Assembly (NCBI GenBank): GCA_025782575.1 | Contig: JALGYY010000009.1 | Span: 35,512-99,511 of the forward strand | Length of the DNA stretch: 64,000 bases | Source of the DNA: a bacterium | Lineage (GTDB): Bacteria; Orphanbacterota; Orphanbacteria; Orphanbacterales; Orphanbacteraceae | Reading direction: 5' to 3' | Program-made: the position numbers and the translations under genes | Shown here: positions 33,946-41,865 of the stretch, piece after piece | How the letters are laid out: the number at the start of each line of letters is the position of its first letter | How positions within the stretch are numbered: the stretch's first letter is position 1 | Notes under the pieces: generated by a model | What the model was told of the DNA's origin: nothing | The model's input: the letters and a program-made list of their open reading frames with translations, nothing else | Databases searched by the model: none

Positions 33946-34953
33946 CTACTGGCTGAGCATCTTGTCCACCATGCCGCAGGTCTCTTTCACGGCATCGACC
34001 GATTTCATGAGAAGGGACTTCTCGTTGTCGGTCAGGTTGACCTCGATGATCTTCTCGATGCCGCCGGCGCCGAGGACGAGCGGGACGCCTACGAAGAGCC
34101 CGTCCACGCCGTATTCCCCTTCGAGCAGGGCACACGCCGCAACGATTTTCTTCTTGTCGTAGATGATAGCTTCGGCCATCTCCAGCGCGCTTAGGGCCGG
34201 CGATACGAAAGCCGATCCGAATCCGAGCAGTCCGACGACCTCGCCCCCCGCTTTCCGGGTGCGACTCTCAATCGCTTCAAGCTTGTCCTCTGCGATGAAA
34301 TCGGTGACCGGCATGCCGGCGATCCTGCAACAGCTGCGGACAGGCACCATCGTATCGCCGTGCCCGCCAAGTACGAGCGCTTCTACGTTCTCGACGCTCA
34401 CACCCGCTTCTTTCGCTACGAAGTAACGGTAACGAGCCGAATCGAGTACACCCGCCATTCCTATAAGACGGTTCTTCTTGGGCTTCAGTTTCTCGAAGAG
34501 CGTGTAGACAATCGCGTCGAGCGGGTTGGCGATCGAAATGATCGTCGCCTCGGGGCAGTACTTGCCGATCGCATCCGCCACCTGGCTCGTCACTTTAAGG
34601 TTGATCGAGAGCAGCTCCTCCCGTGACGGGAAGGTACCGTCAGGCCTGGCTTTTCTAGGAACACCGGCGGTGTTGATGACGATCTCACAACCGTCGAGGA
34701 CGTCATAGTCTCTGCTCGGCATGAGGATCGAATCGCCGTTGATGAGCGGTGTCCCCTCGGCGATATCGAGCGCCTTTCCTTTCGCGACTGACTGCTTCTT
34801 CGTCGCTTCCTGCTTCTCCGGCGGGTCGTCCGGATTGACGAACGGCGCGGGGTCGGTGAGCGCCACAACTTTCGCCAGATTTCGACGAACGATTTCCTGG
34901 ACGAGAACGCCGCCGATCATCCCACCGCCAATAACTCCGATCTTGCTGAGCAC
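33946..34953 (-). CDS. mdh: Malate dehydrogenase (lactate/malate dehydrogenase family)
   Basis: 335 residues. The Rossmann motif is GVIGGGMIGG and D34 (ALTDPAP) marks NAD specificity. Catalytic residues: R100 (GVPRKA), D171/R174 (VLDSARY) and H198 (GGHGDTMVP). INLKVTSQVADAI and IANPLDAIVYTL are typical of the bacterial LDH-like malate dehydrogenases, which convert malate to oxaloacetate. Two insertions are unusual: ~20 residues after D34 (FVNPDDPPEKQEATKKQSV) and ~5 residues in the active-site loop (KARPDGTFPSREEL), which usually reads RKPGMSR. Substrate is most likely malate; lactate cannot be excluded because of the altered loop. Confidence 0.88.
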   Translation of the reverse strand: MLSKIGVIGGGMIGGVLVQEIVRRNLAKVVALTDPAPFVNPDDPPEKQEATKKQSVAKGKALDIAEGTPLINGDSILMPSRDYDVLDGCEIVINTAGVPRKARPDGTFPSREELLSINLKVTSQVADAIGKYCPEATIISIANPLDAIVYTLFEKLKPKKNRLIGMAGVLDSARYRYFVAKEAGVSVENVEALVLGGHGDTMVPVRSCCRIAGMPVTDFIAEDKLEAIESRTRKAGGEVVGLLGFGSAFVSPALSALEMAEAIIYDKKKIVAACALLEGEYGVDGLFVGVPLVLGAGGIEKIIEVNLTDNEKSLLMKSVDAVKETCGMVDKMLSQ

Positions 34954-35045
34954 GAGACTCTCCTTTCATCTGGAAATGGGCCAGGTCCGGCCCCCCTTTT
35001 TCGAAAACTTTGAACCACACTAAATTTCGGTCTCCGGGGGTTTGC

Positions 35046-35051
35046 TGTCAA
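35046..35051 (-). promoter_or_regulatory. Possible -35 box upstream of mdh
   Basis: On the minus strand this reads TTGACA, about 95 nt before the mdh start. Seventeen nt on it reads GAAATTTAGT, a poor -10. The gap (34954-35182) separates two divergent genes; on the plus strand TTGAGG and TAGAAT near 35065-35097 may serve the ABC operon with a long spacer. Confidence 0.25.
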
Positions 35052-35182
35052 GCCGGGATCGCAAGGATTGAGGGAATGAGCTCACTTTATGTAGTAGAAT
35101 GTGGCGGGAGCCCGGATTTTTGGGTGCTTTCGGGCGTAGATCCGTCTCATGAGTGCGATCTGGACCGTACGGGGAGGCTTTA

Positions 35183-36112
35183 TTGATCGAAGTCGAGGGA
35201 TTTCAGAAGAGATACGGCGATCTCGTCGCTGTCGATGATGTGAGCTTTACCGCGGCGCCCGGCGAGATTTTTGGTCTGCTCGGTCCGAACGGCGCCGGAA
35301 AGTCGACCACCATCAGCTGCATTGCCGGCCTGCTGACGCCGAGCGCGGGACGGATTCGCCTCATGGGGCACGACGTCACGACAGAAGGACCTCGCTCTAG
35401 GGAAAGTCTCGGCGTTGTTCCTCAGGATCTCGCCCTCTACGAGGATCTCTCGGCATGGGAAAACCTCGACTATTGGGGCTCGGCTTACGGACTCCGGGGC
35501 GCCCATCTCAGAAACCGGGTCGCCGAAGTGCTTGATCGGATCGGGCTCGCCGACCGCGCAAAAGAGGCAGTAAAAAAGTTCAGCGGTGGCATGAAACGAC
35601 GGCTGAATTTCGGATGCGCCCTTGTTCATGAACCGAAGACATTGCTGCTCGATGAGCCGACTGTCGGCGTGGATCCTCAGTCCCGTGTCCGGTTGCTCGA
35701 CCTCGTGCGGGCCGAGACGGAGAAGGGAACGTGCGTCCTTTACACCACGCACTATATGGAAGAGGCGGAAAACCTGTGTGATCGCCTCGCGATCATCGAC
35801 CACGGGAAGATCATCGCATCAGGCACGCTCGAAGAACTCCGGGCGATTCTGGGTGAGCGGGATCTTGTTCGACTGAGCGGAAAGTTCGATACCGGCCGGA
35901 TCGGTGAAGCGCTCGCCCCGCTCGATGGGGTCGAACTGGTACAGGCTGATGAGCTCACGCTGACAATCGCATCCCGCCAGGCCTCAACCAAGCTATCAGC
36001 TCTGTTCGAAGCACTCTCTTCCATTGGCTCCGAGATCAACGAAACCACTCTCACACGGCCGAACCTCGAAACCTTGTTCATCAAACTGACGGGCAAGGAG
36101 CTTCGCGAATAG
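35183..36112 (+). CDS. ABC-2 type exporter, ATP-binding subunit
   Basis: 309 residues from a TTG with GGAGG 5 nt upstream; an ATG-like reading from 35153 has no ribosome site. All ABC motifs are present: Walker A LLGPNGAGKSTT, Q-loop VVPQDLALYE, signature FSGGMKRRL, Walker B TLLLDEPTVGVDPQ and the switch His in YTTHYMEEAE. It is of the DrrA/CcmA-like class that pairs with ABC-2 permeases. The C-terminal ~90 residues are the usual regulatory extension. First of a coupled three-gene exporter unit. The substrate is unknown. Confidence 0.93.
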   Translation: MIEVEGFQKRYGDLVAVDDVSFTAAPGEIFGLLGPNGAGKSTTISCIAGLLTPSAGRIRLMGHDVTTEGPRSRESLGVVPQDLALYEDLSAWENLDYWGSAYGLRGAHLRNRVAEVLDRIGLADRAKEAVKKFSGGMKRRLNFGCALVHEPKTLLLDEPTVGVDPQSRVRLLDLVRAETEKGTCVLYTTHYMEEAENLCDRLAIIDHGKIIASGTLEELRAILGERDLVRLSGKFDTGRIGEALAPLDGVELVQADELTLTIASRQASTKLSALFEALSSIGSEINETTLTRPNLETLFIKLTGKELRE

Positions 36113-37381
36113 ATGAGGTTCATATGGCAGACAGCTCTCAAGGATCTCCGCCGCCACCGGAGTGAGCCGTTCGGATTCATCATCTGGCTCGGAATTCCCC
36201 TGGTGATCGGGACGCTCATGGTGCTTGCCAGCGGCGGTCGGGGGGGCGTTCGGCCTCATGCCGAGCTTCTTGTGGTCGACGGGGACAACACACTCTTGAG
36301 CGGGGCACTCGTCAGCGCGCTCAGCCAGGATAACTTCGGCGGAGGAATAATTCAGGCCGAGGAAGTTTCGATCGAGGAGGGGCTGGACCGGATCAACGAC
36401 GGCGATGGTTCCGCTTTGCTTATCATCCCGCCCGGTTTCACCAGTGCGATTCTGCAGGAAGAGCCGACCACTCTCAATCTCATCAAGAATCCGGCACAAA
36501 GAATACTGCCCGGGATCATCGAGGAGTCAGTTTCCATTTTCGTCGACCTGACATGGTATGTGCAGCGCCTCTTCGGGGACGAGCTCAGGGATATCGCCGA
36601 GGGACCATCCGAGGGGGGGGGGACGTTCGAAGATCTTTTTGTTGCGGATCTGAGCGTGCGCATCAACCGGATGATGTCTCGAGTAGGGGACTATCTCTTT
36701 CCCCCGATCATCAAGCTGGATGCCGGTCCGGCGCCGGACGAATCAACTCTGGATGTCGAGGCCGATTCAGAAGATAAGGTTTCCGTGAATTTCGGGACAC
36801 TCTTCGTGCCCGGTCTCCTGATCATGTCGATTCTATTCATGTGTCAGTCAATGAGTGAAGATCTCTGGAAGGAGCGGGACGGCCAGACGCTCCGACGGGT
36901 TACAGCTACTCCCCGCTGGGCCGGATCTTTCCTGCTCGGGAAGATTCTGGCAGCGGCGATCCTGATGTTCATGGTCACTCTTGTTGCGCTTACGCTCGGC
37001 TTCGTCTACTTCCGGTTTCACATCGAGACATTTCCGCTCGCCATCATATGGACCACTTTTTCAGGCGCCGTATTCGTTAGCGGTCTCATGGTGATTCAAC
37101 TCTTCGTGAGTAGTGCACGGGCGGGGAACATCGTCACGATGATCATCATCTTTCCGCTCATGATGGTCGGCGGGAGCTTCTTTCCGTTCGAGGCGATGCC
37201 GGAGGGAATGGCGGCGATCGGCCGCCTCACTCCCAATGGTTGGGCGCTCGAGCAGATGAAAGCGATTCTGTTCGATCGAGTCGAACCGGCCTCGCTCGCC
37301 CGATCGTTCGGGGCACTCCTCATCGTCGGGACCGGCCTCTTCTTTCTGGCCACATCACGGCTTCGCAGAGCGGCATCATGA
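36113..37381 (+). CDS. ABC-2 type exporter, permease subunit 1
   Basis: 422 residues, starting directly after the ATPase stop. One N-terminal helix (FGFIIWLGIPLVIGTLMVLA) is followed by a ~200-residue extracytoplasmic domain and five C-terminal helices in the ABC-2/YhaP-like arrangement (LIMSILFMCQSMSEDLWKER, LLGKILAAAILMFMVTLVAL, MMVGGSFFPFEAMP). The large outer domain is typical of YhfI/NatB-like or LinearmycinR-like exporters. A pair of such permeases forms the channel with subunit 2, whose start overlaps this stop. Confidence 0.88.
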   Translation: MRFIWQTALKDLRRHRSEPFGFIIWLGIPLVIGTLMVLASGGRGGVRPHAELLVVDGDNTLLSGALVSALSQDNFGGGIIQAEEVSIEEGLDRINDGDGSALLIIPPGFTSAILQEEPTTLNLIKNPAQRILPGIIEESVSIFVDLTWYVQRLFGDELRDIAEGPSEGGGTFEDLFVADLSVRINRMMSRVGDYLFPPIIKLDAGPAPDESTLDVEADSEDKVSVNFGTLFVPGLLIMSILFMCQSMSEDLWKERDGQTLRRVTATPRWAGSFLLGKILAAAILMFMVTLVALTLGFVYFRFHIETFPLAIIWTTFSGAVFVSGLMVIQLFVSSARAGNIVTMIIIFPLMMVGGSFFPFEAMPEGMAAIGRLTPNGWALEQMKAILFDRVEPASLARSFGALLIVGTGLFFLATSRLRRAAS

Positions 37382-38514
37382 AGGACATTCTTTTCATCGC
37401 GAAACGGGATCTCTTCTACATGCTCCGGCAGAGGGAGACTCTGCTGTGGATGTTTGTCATGCCGATCGGATTCTTCTACTTCATCGGAAATGTGACGGGC
37501 AACTTTTCATCAACCGGGTCGGGAGAGGATCCTATCGCCGTTCGAAGCGGGGAGAACGCCGGATTTCTGTTCGGCGAGCTGATATCTCGGCTGGAAGAGC
37601 GGGACTATGTGGTTGTGCAGCCCGAAACGGAGGAAGGCTTCCAGACCTGGAAACGGCGGCTGACCGTTCCCACCGGTTTTACGGATTCCGTTCTTGCGGG
37701 ATCGGAATTGAGTGTGGAGTTCCGGTACGACGAAGAAGACATGACGAACGACTACCATAAGCTCCGCGTGGGACAGGCGGTTTATTCGCTGCTAGCCGAT
37801 ATTGTGGTGAGTGATCAATCGGGTGCCGGTTCATCGCCGGAGTCATTTGCGGAGCTGAACTCTCAGACTCCGACACTCACGATGAACGTGATCTCCGCGG
37901 GCGAGCGAAAGAAGATTCCGAGTGGATTCGAGCAGGCTATTCCGGGCATCATGGTGATGTTCATCGTGATCGTAATGGGAACGAGCGGCGCGATTCTGCT
38001 TGTGATCGAAAGAAATCAGGGCTTGCTTCGCCGCCTTGCCTACTCGCCGATCAGTCGCGGATCGATCATCACCGGAAAGTGGGGAGCTCGACTGGCGATC
38101 GGAATCGTTCAGATCGTCTTCGCCATGCTGGCCGGAACGGTTCTATTCGGCATGGAGTGGGGTCCCAACCTGCCGATGGTGCTGGTCATCATGATCGCAT
38201 ACGGTGCCCTATTCGGCGCGCTCGGACTCCTTCTCGGCAGCATTGCCCGAAATGAAAAGCAGGCGGCAGGCATCGGTGTCCTGTCAGCCAATGTGCTCGC
38301 GGCACTCGGTGGTTGCTGGTGGCCCATCGAAATCGCCCCATCCTGGATGCAGAAGCTGCAGCTCTTTCTCCCCACAGGGTGGGCGATGGACGCCATGCAC
38401 AAACTGGTGAATTTCGGTGCTCCACCAAGCTCCGTGCTCCCCCATCTTGCCGCGATGATCGTCACGTCCCTCATATTGGGATGGCTCGCTTCGCGTCTGT
38501 TTCGCTTTTCCTAG
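37378..38514 (+). CDS. ABC-2 type exporter, permease subunit 2
   Basis: 378 residues from the ATG overlapping the previous stop (ATGA); the frame is open further upstream but only inside subunit 1. The topology is the same as subunit 1: one N-terminal helix (LLWMFVMPIGFFYFIGNVTG), an outer domain, then five helices with IMVMFIVIVMGTSGAILLVIERNQGLLRRL and NVLAALGGCWWPIEIAPSWM. It forms the second half of the export channel. The TPR-CHAT gene begins 28 nt downstream in the same direction and may belong to the unit. Confidence 0.88.
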   Translation: MKDILFIAKRDLFYMLRQRETLLWMFVMPIGFFYFIGNVTGNFSSTGSGEDPIAVRSGENAGFLFGELISRLEERDYVVVQPETEEGFQTWKRRLTVPTGFTDSVLAGSELSVEFRYDEEDMTNDYHKLRVGQAVYSLLADIVVSDQSGAGSSPESFAELNSQTPTLTMNVISAGERKKIPSGFEQAIPGIMVMFIVIVMGTSGAILLVIERNQGLLRRLAYSPISRGSIITGKWGARLAIGIVQIVFAMLAGTVLFGMEWGPNLPMVLVIMIAYGALFGALGLLLGSIARNEKQAAGIGVLSANVLAALGGCWWPIEIAPSWMQKLQLFLPTGWAMDAMHKLVNFGAPPSSVLPHLAAMIVTSLILGWLASRLFRFS

Positions 38515-38542
38515 CGGACACAGCCGACATAGGGGGTTGCTT

Positions 38543-41500
38543 TTGCGCGCGTCATGCCGTGACTTGGCCTCACTCCTTTTCTCTGTCCTCATTCTATCGG
38601 GGTTCTCCGGCGCGGATGAGCTTCTCCCTCTCTCCCCGGTTCTCTCGCTTCCTGATTCCCTTCAGGCTGAACTGATTCGTAGCCTGATCGATGAGGGGAG
38701 CCACGAACGTGCCCACGCTCTCGCCGAGCTTCGATTGGCGGCCGTGGAGGAGGAGACCGGTCCTGCTTCTGTGGAGACCGCCCATGCCCTCGACCTGTTC
38801 GTTTCGGCGAAGCAAGGCCGGGGGGACAAGGCGAGTGACGAAACGATCGACCTCGCCAGGCGATCGCTACGAATCCTGAAAGATCGATTGGGTAGTCAGA
38901 ACAGCGATGTGGCGGATGCCCTCCGTTCTCTTGCGGCCATCCACCGGGCCCGGGATGAATACCCGGAAGCGCGGTCACTCCTCGAAGAATCGCTCGCAAT
39001 CATGGAGGAGGCGACCGATTCGGATGATCCTCGCGTAGCGAGCATTCTCTACAGCCTCGGATCTCTCCTCAAGAGATTGAACGATTATGACGGGGCGATA
39101 GGACCGATAAAACGGGCACTCGCCATTCGGGAAAAGGCGTATGGGCCTGATCATCCCGAGGTCGGCCTCAGCCTGAACCAGCTGGCCAACTTCGAAAGCG
39201 AAACCGGAGAGTATCAGCATGCTCGCCTGCTTTATGAAAGGGTAGTGGCCATTTTCGAAAAGGAGAAGGGCCCGGACCATCCTCACGTAGCAGGCATGAA
39301 TTATAATCTGGCCAATCAGCTCTATCTGCTCGGCGAGTATAGCGAAGCGGAGCCACGGTTCGATCGCGCCCTCGCGATTTTCGAAAAGCGACTCGGTGCC
39401 GATCACCCGAACGTGGCGCTCGTTCTGAACGGCTCGGCCGGGCTGCTTCGAGCTCGCGGGGATTATGTCGGTGCCCGGGGGCGCTATGAAAGAGCGGTCG
39501 GCATATATGAGAAGAGCTATGGCTCGGAGAGTGCGCGCGTAGCCACTTCGCTGGACAATCTCGGCCTCATGGCGGCGGACATGGGGGATCAGGAAAGGGC
39601 GAAGGAGTATTTCGAACGTTCCCTCGGAATCAAGACCGAGGTTTTCGGACTGCGGCACGAGGAGATCGCGATTACTCTGAATGGTCTCGCCAGAGTTCAT
39701 CAGGAATCGGGTGATCTTGAAGGGGCTGTTGAGATCTTTCAGCAGGCGAGGGGGATCAGAGAAGAGATTTTCGGGGATAGCCATCCCCTGCTGGGCAGCA
39801 CGCTCATCAATCTCGCCATACTGGCTGAGCTGAAAGGGGATAGGGCGCTCTCGGGTGACTATTATCGTCACGCTCTTCGAATATTCGAAATCCTTGGCGA
39901 GAATCACCCGAAAGTCCCAGCCTGCCTCGAGGGGCTCGCCCGCTGGGAGAGGGGAGAGCGAGATTTAGATCGAGCGATCGATCTCTATCGTCGATCACTC
40001 CGGATCTGCGAAACCGCCTTCGGGCCGGGGCATCCCCGCGTCGCTATCGTACACGAGGGCCTGGCACAGTGCTATTGGTCTAAAGGGAATCGTCGGGCCG
40101 CTATCAGTGAGGCTCTACGGGAAGAAGAGATCAGCAGGGAACACCTCCGTCTGACCGCCCGGTTTCTGCCGGAGAGTCAGGCTCTCTCCTACGCCTCCCA
40201 TCTTTCGCGCGGGCTTCCCTACTTGTTGACATTCCTGGAAGAGGAACGAACTTCCGAAGAGGCGGGAGTCGTCTGGGATGCGGTCATTCGGTCACGTGCG
40301 CTGGTGTTCGATGAAATGGCGGAACGGCGGCGAACAGTAACGGCCAGCGGTATTCCGGAAGTCAGAAGGCAATCCGCGTCGCTAATGCGCGCCAGTACAC
40401 GCCTCGCAAATCTCGTCGTTCGGGGGCCGGGGGGTGAAGGCGTGGATGCCTACCGGGGTCTGCTGGCCGGAGCGCGGGAAGAGAGAGACCGGGCCGAGCG
40501 GCGACTTGCTGAAACGAGCGAGCCGTTCCGAGATGCCCTCACGATCAACAATGTCGGTTACGATGACGTGCGAAAAGCGCTCCGGCGGAATGAAGTGCTC
40601 ATTTCCTTCGTTCGCGGCGAAGGAGCCGGGACCGGGCGGGACATTCCGGAGGCAAGCTACTTTGCTTTCATTCAGAAGGGCGATCAAACGGAGCCGGTCG
40701 CATACCGCCTGGGTCCGGTTTCCCTCATTGAATTCGAGACCTCTCTCTGGAGAACGGAAGTGGGGCGGGGAGTGGAAGTTTCGGGATCGGACGCGTCGGA
40801 GCGGGAGCGAGCCTGCCGGATCGCGGGAGAAGAACTTCGCCGGATGGTATGGGATCCCTTCGCCGCCGATCTGGGAGACGCCGATAGAATCTACATCGTT
40901 CCCGATGGAGCGCTCCTCCGAATCAACTTCGGAGCTCTTCCCACGCCCGAAGGCTATCTGATCGAAGAGACGCCCGTCCTTCATACACTGTCAAGCGAGC
41001 GAGATCTTGTAGGGATCTCGCGATCAGAAAGCAACTCGTCCGGCATGCTCGTTTTCGGCGATCCGGATTATGACGTGCGAATCAAAGAAGGGTCGGACAG
41101 CGATCTCGACAATTCCGGCACCGACGGCATCGAGAATAGTGTCGCTCTGCTTTCGATTCGGAGTGCCCGGACGAAGGGATGTTCTGAATATCGGGAGCTC
41201 CGGTTTCCCCCTCTTCCCTCTTCCCGGATTGAAGCGGAGAAGATCGCTTCGCTCTGGAAAGATCGAAGGGATTCCGATGGGGAGAATGCGCAGATCCAGA
41301 TGGGCAGGGCCGCCACGGAAGCCCTCTTCAAACAGGAAGCTCCGGGACGGCGGTATCTCCATCTGGCTACGCACGCTTTTTTTCTTGGTGATGAGTGCGC
41401 GGGGAGCGCCATTTCCCCGCTTCTTCTTTCGGGCCTCGTATTTGCCGGTGCGAATGATCGGGAGGACCTTACCCTTGACGCCGAGGACGGGCTTCTTACG

Positions 41501-41845
41501 GCCGAAGAGATCGTGCGGCTCAATCTCGAAGGGGTGGAATGGGCGGTTCTCTCCGGGTGCGAAACAGGTGATGGGGTCGTGCGTGCGGGAGAGGGTGTTT
41601 TCGGTCTTCGGCGCGCGTTTGAGATCGCCGGCGCACAGTCCCTCATCATGAGCCTCTGGCGTGTCGAAGACGAGTGGTGCAACCGCTGGATGGACAGGCT
41701 CTACACGTTACATCGAAAGGACGGACTGGAATCGGCGGCGGCTGTTCGCAGTGCCGGCCTAGCCATTCTCAATGAGCGGCGTTCACAAGGCTTGAGCACC
41801 CATCCTTTCTATTGGGGGAGCTTTATTTCAGTCGGCCGGAACTGA
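38543..41845 (+). CDS. Exported TPR-CHAT caspase-like protein
   Basis: 1100 residues from a TTG at 38543 with AGGGGG six nt upstream. RASCRDLASLLFSVLILSGFSGADE is a signal peptide, so the protein is probably exported. Residues ~60-560 hold about eleven TPR units of the Kinesin-light-chain/NB-ARC-associated type (ALAIMEEATDSDDPRVAS, LAIREKAYGPDHPEVG and so on). The C-terminal CHAT peptidase domain has the His in LHLATHAFF (~944) and the Cys in AVLSGCETG (~1006), plus GVFGLRRAF and SLWRVED, so the catalytic dyad is intact. CHAT proteases act in regulated cell-death or defence systems and in other roles; an exported version next to an ABC exporter does not fit the cytoplasmic defence types. Confidence 0.9.
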   Translation: MRASCRDLASLLFSVLILSGFSGADELLPLSPVLSLPDSLQAELIRSLIDEGSHERAHALAELRLAAVEEETGPASVETAHALDLFVSAKQGRGDKASDETIDLARRSLRILKDRLGSQNSDVADALRSLAAIHRARDEYPEARSLLEESLAIMEEATDSDDPRVASILYSLGSLLKRLNDYDGAIGPIKRALAIREKAYGPDHPEVGLSLNQLANFESETGEYQHARLLYERVVAIFEKEKGPDHPHVAGMNYNLANQLYLLGEYSEAEPRFDRALAIFEKRLGADHPNVALVLNGSAGLLRARGDYVGARGRYERAVGIYEKSYGSESARVATSLDNLGLMAADMGDQERAKEYFERSLGIKTEVFGLRHEEIAITLNGLARVHQESGDLEGAVEIFQQARGIREEIFGDSHPLLGSTLINLAILAELKGDRALSGDYYRHALRIFEILGENHPKVPACLEGLARWERGERDLDRAIDLYRRSLRICETAFGPGHPRVAIVHEGLAQCYWSKGNRRAAISEALREEEISREHLRLTARFLPESQALSYASHLSRGLPYLLTFLEEERTSEEAGVVWDAVIRSRALVFDEMAERRRTVTASGIPEVRRQSASLMRASTRLANLVVRGPGGEGVDAYRGLLAGAREERDRAERRLAETSEPFRDALTINNVGYDDVRKALRRNEVLISFVRGEGAGTGRDIPEASYFAFIQKGDQTEPVAYRLGPVSLIEFETSLWRTEVGRGVEVSGSDASERERACRIAGEELRRMVWDPFAADLGDADRIYIVPDGALLRINFGALPTPEGYLIEETPVLHTLSSERDLVGISRSESNSSGMLVFGDPDYDVRIKEGSDSDLDNSGTDGIENSVALLSIRSARTKGCSEYRELRFPPLPSSRIEAEKIASLWKDRRDSDGENAQIQMGRAATEALFKQEAPGRRYLHLATHAFFLGDECAGSAISPLLLSGLVFAGANDREDLTLDAEDGLLTAEEIVRLNLEGVEWAVLSGCETGDGVVRAGEGVFGLRRAFEIAGAQSLIMSLWRVEDEWCNRWMDRLYTLHRKDGLESAAAVRSAGLAILNERRSQGLSTHPFYWGSFISVGRN

Positions 41846-41865
41846 TTCGCCGATCACCGGGCGAT

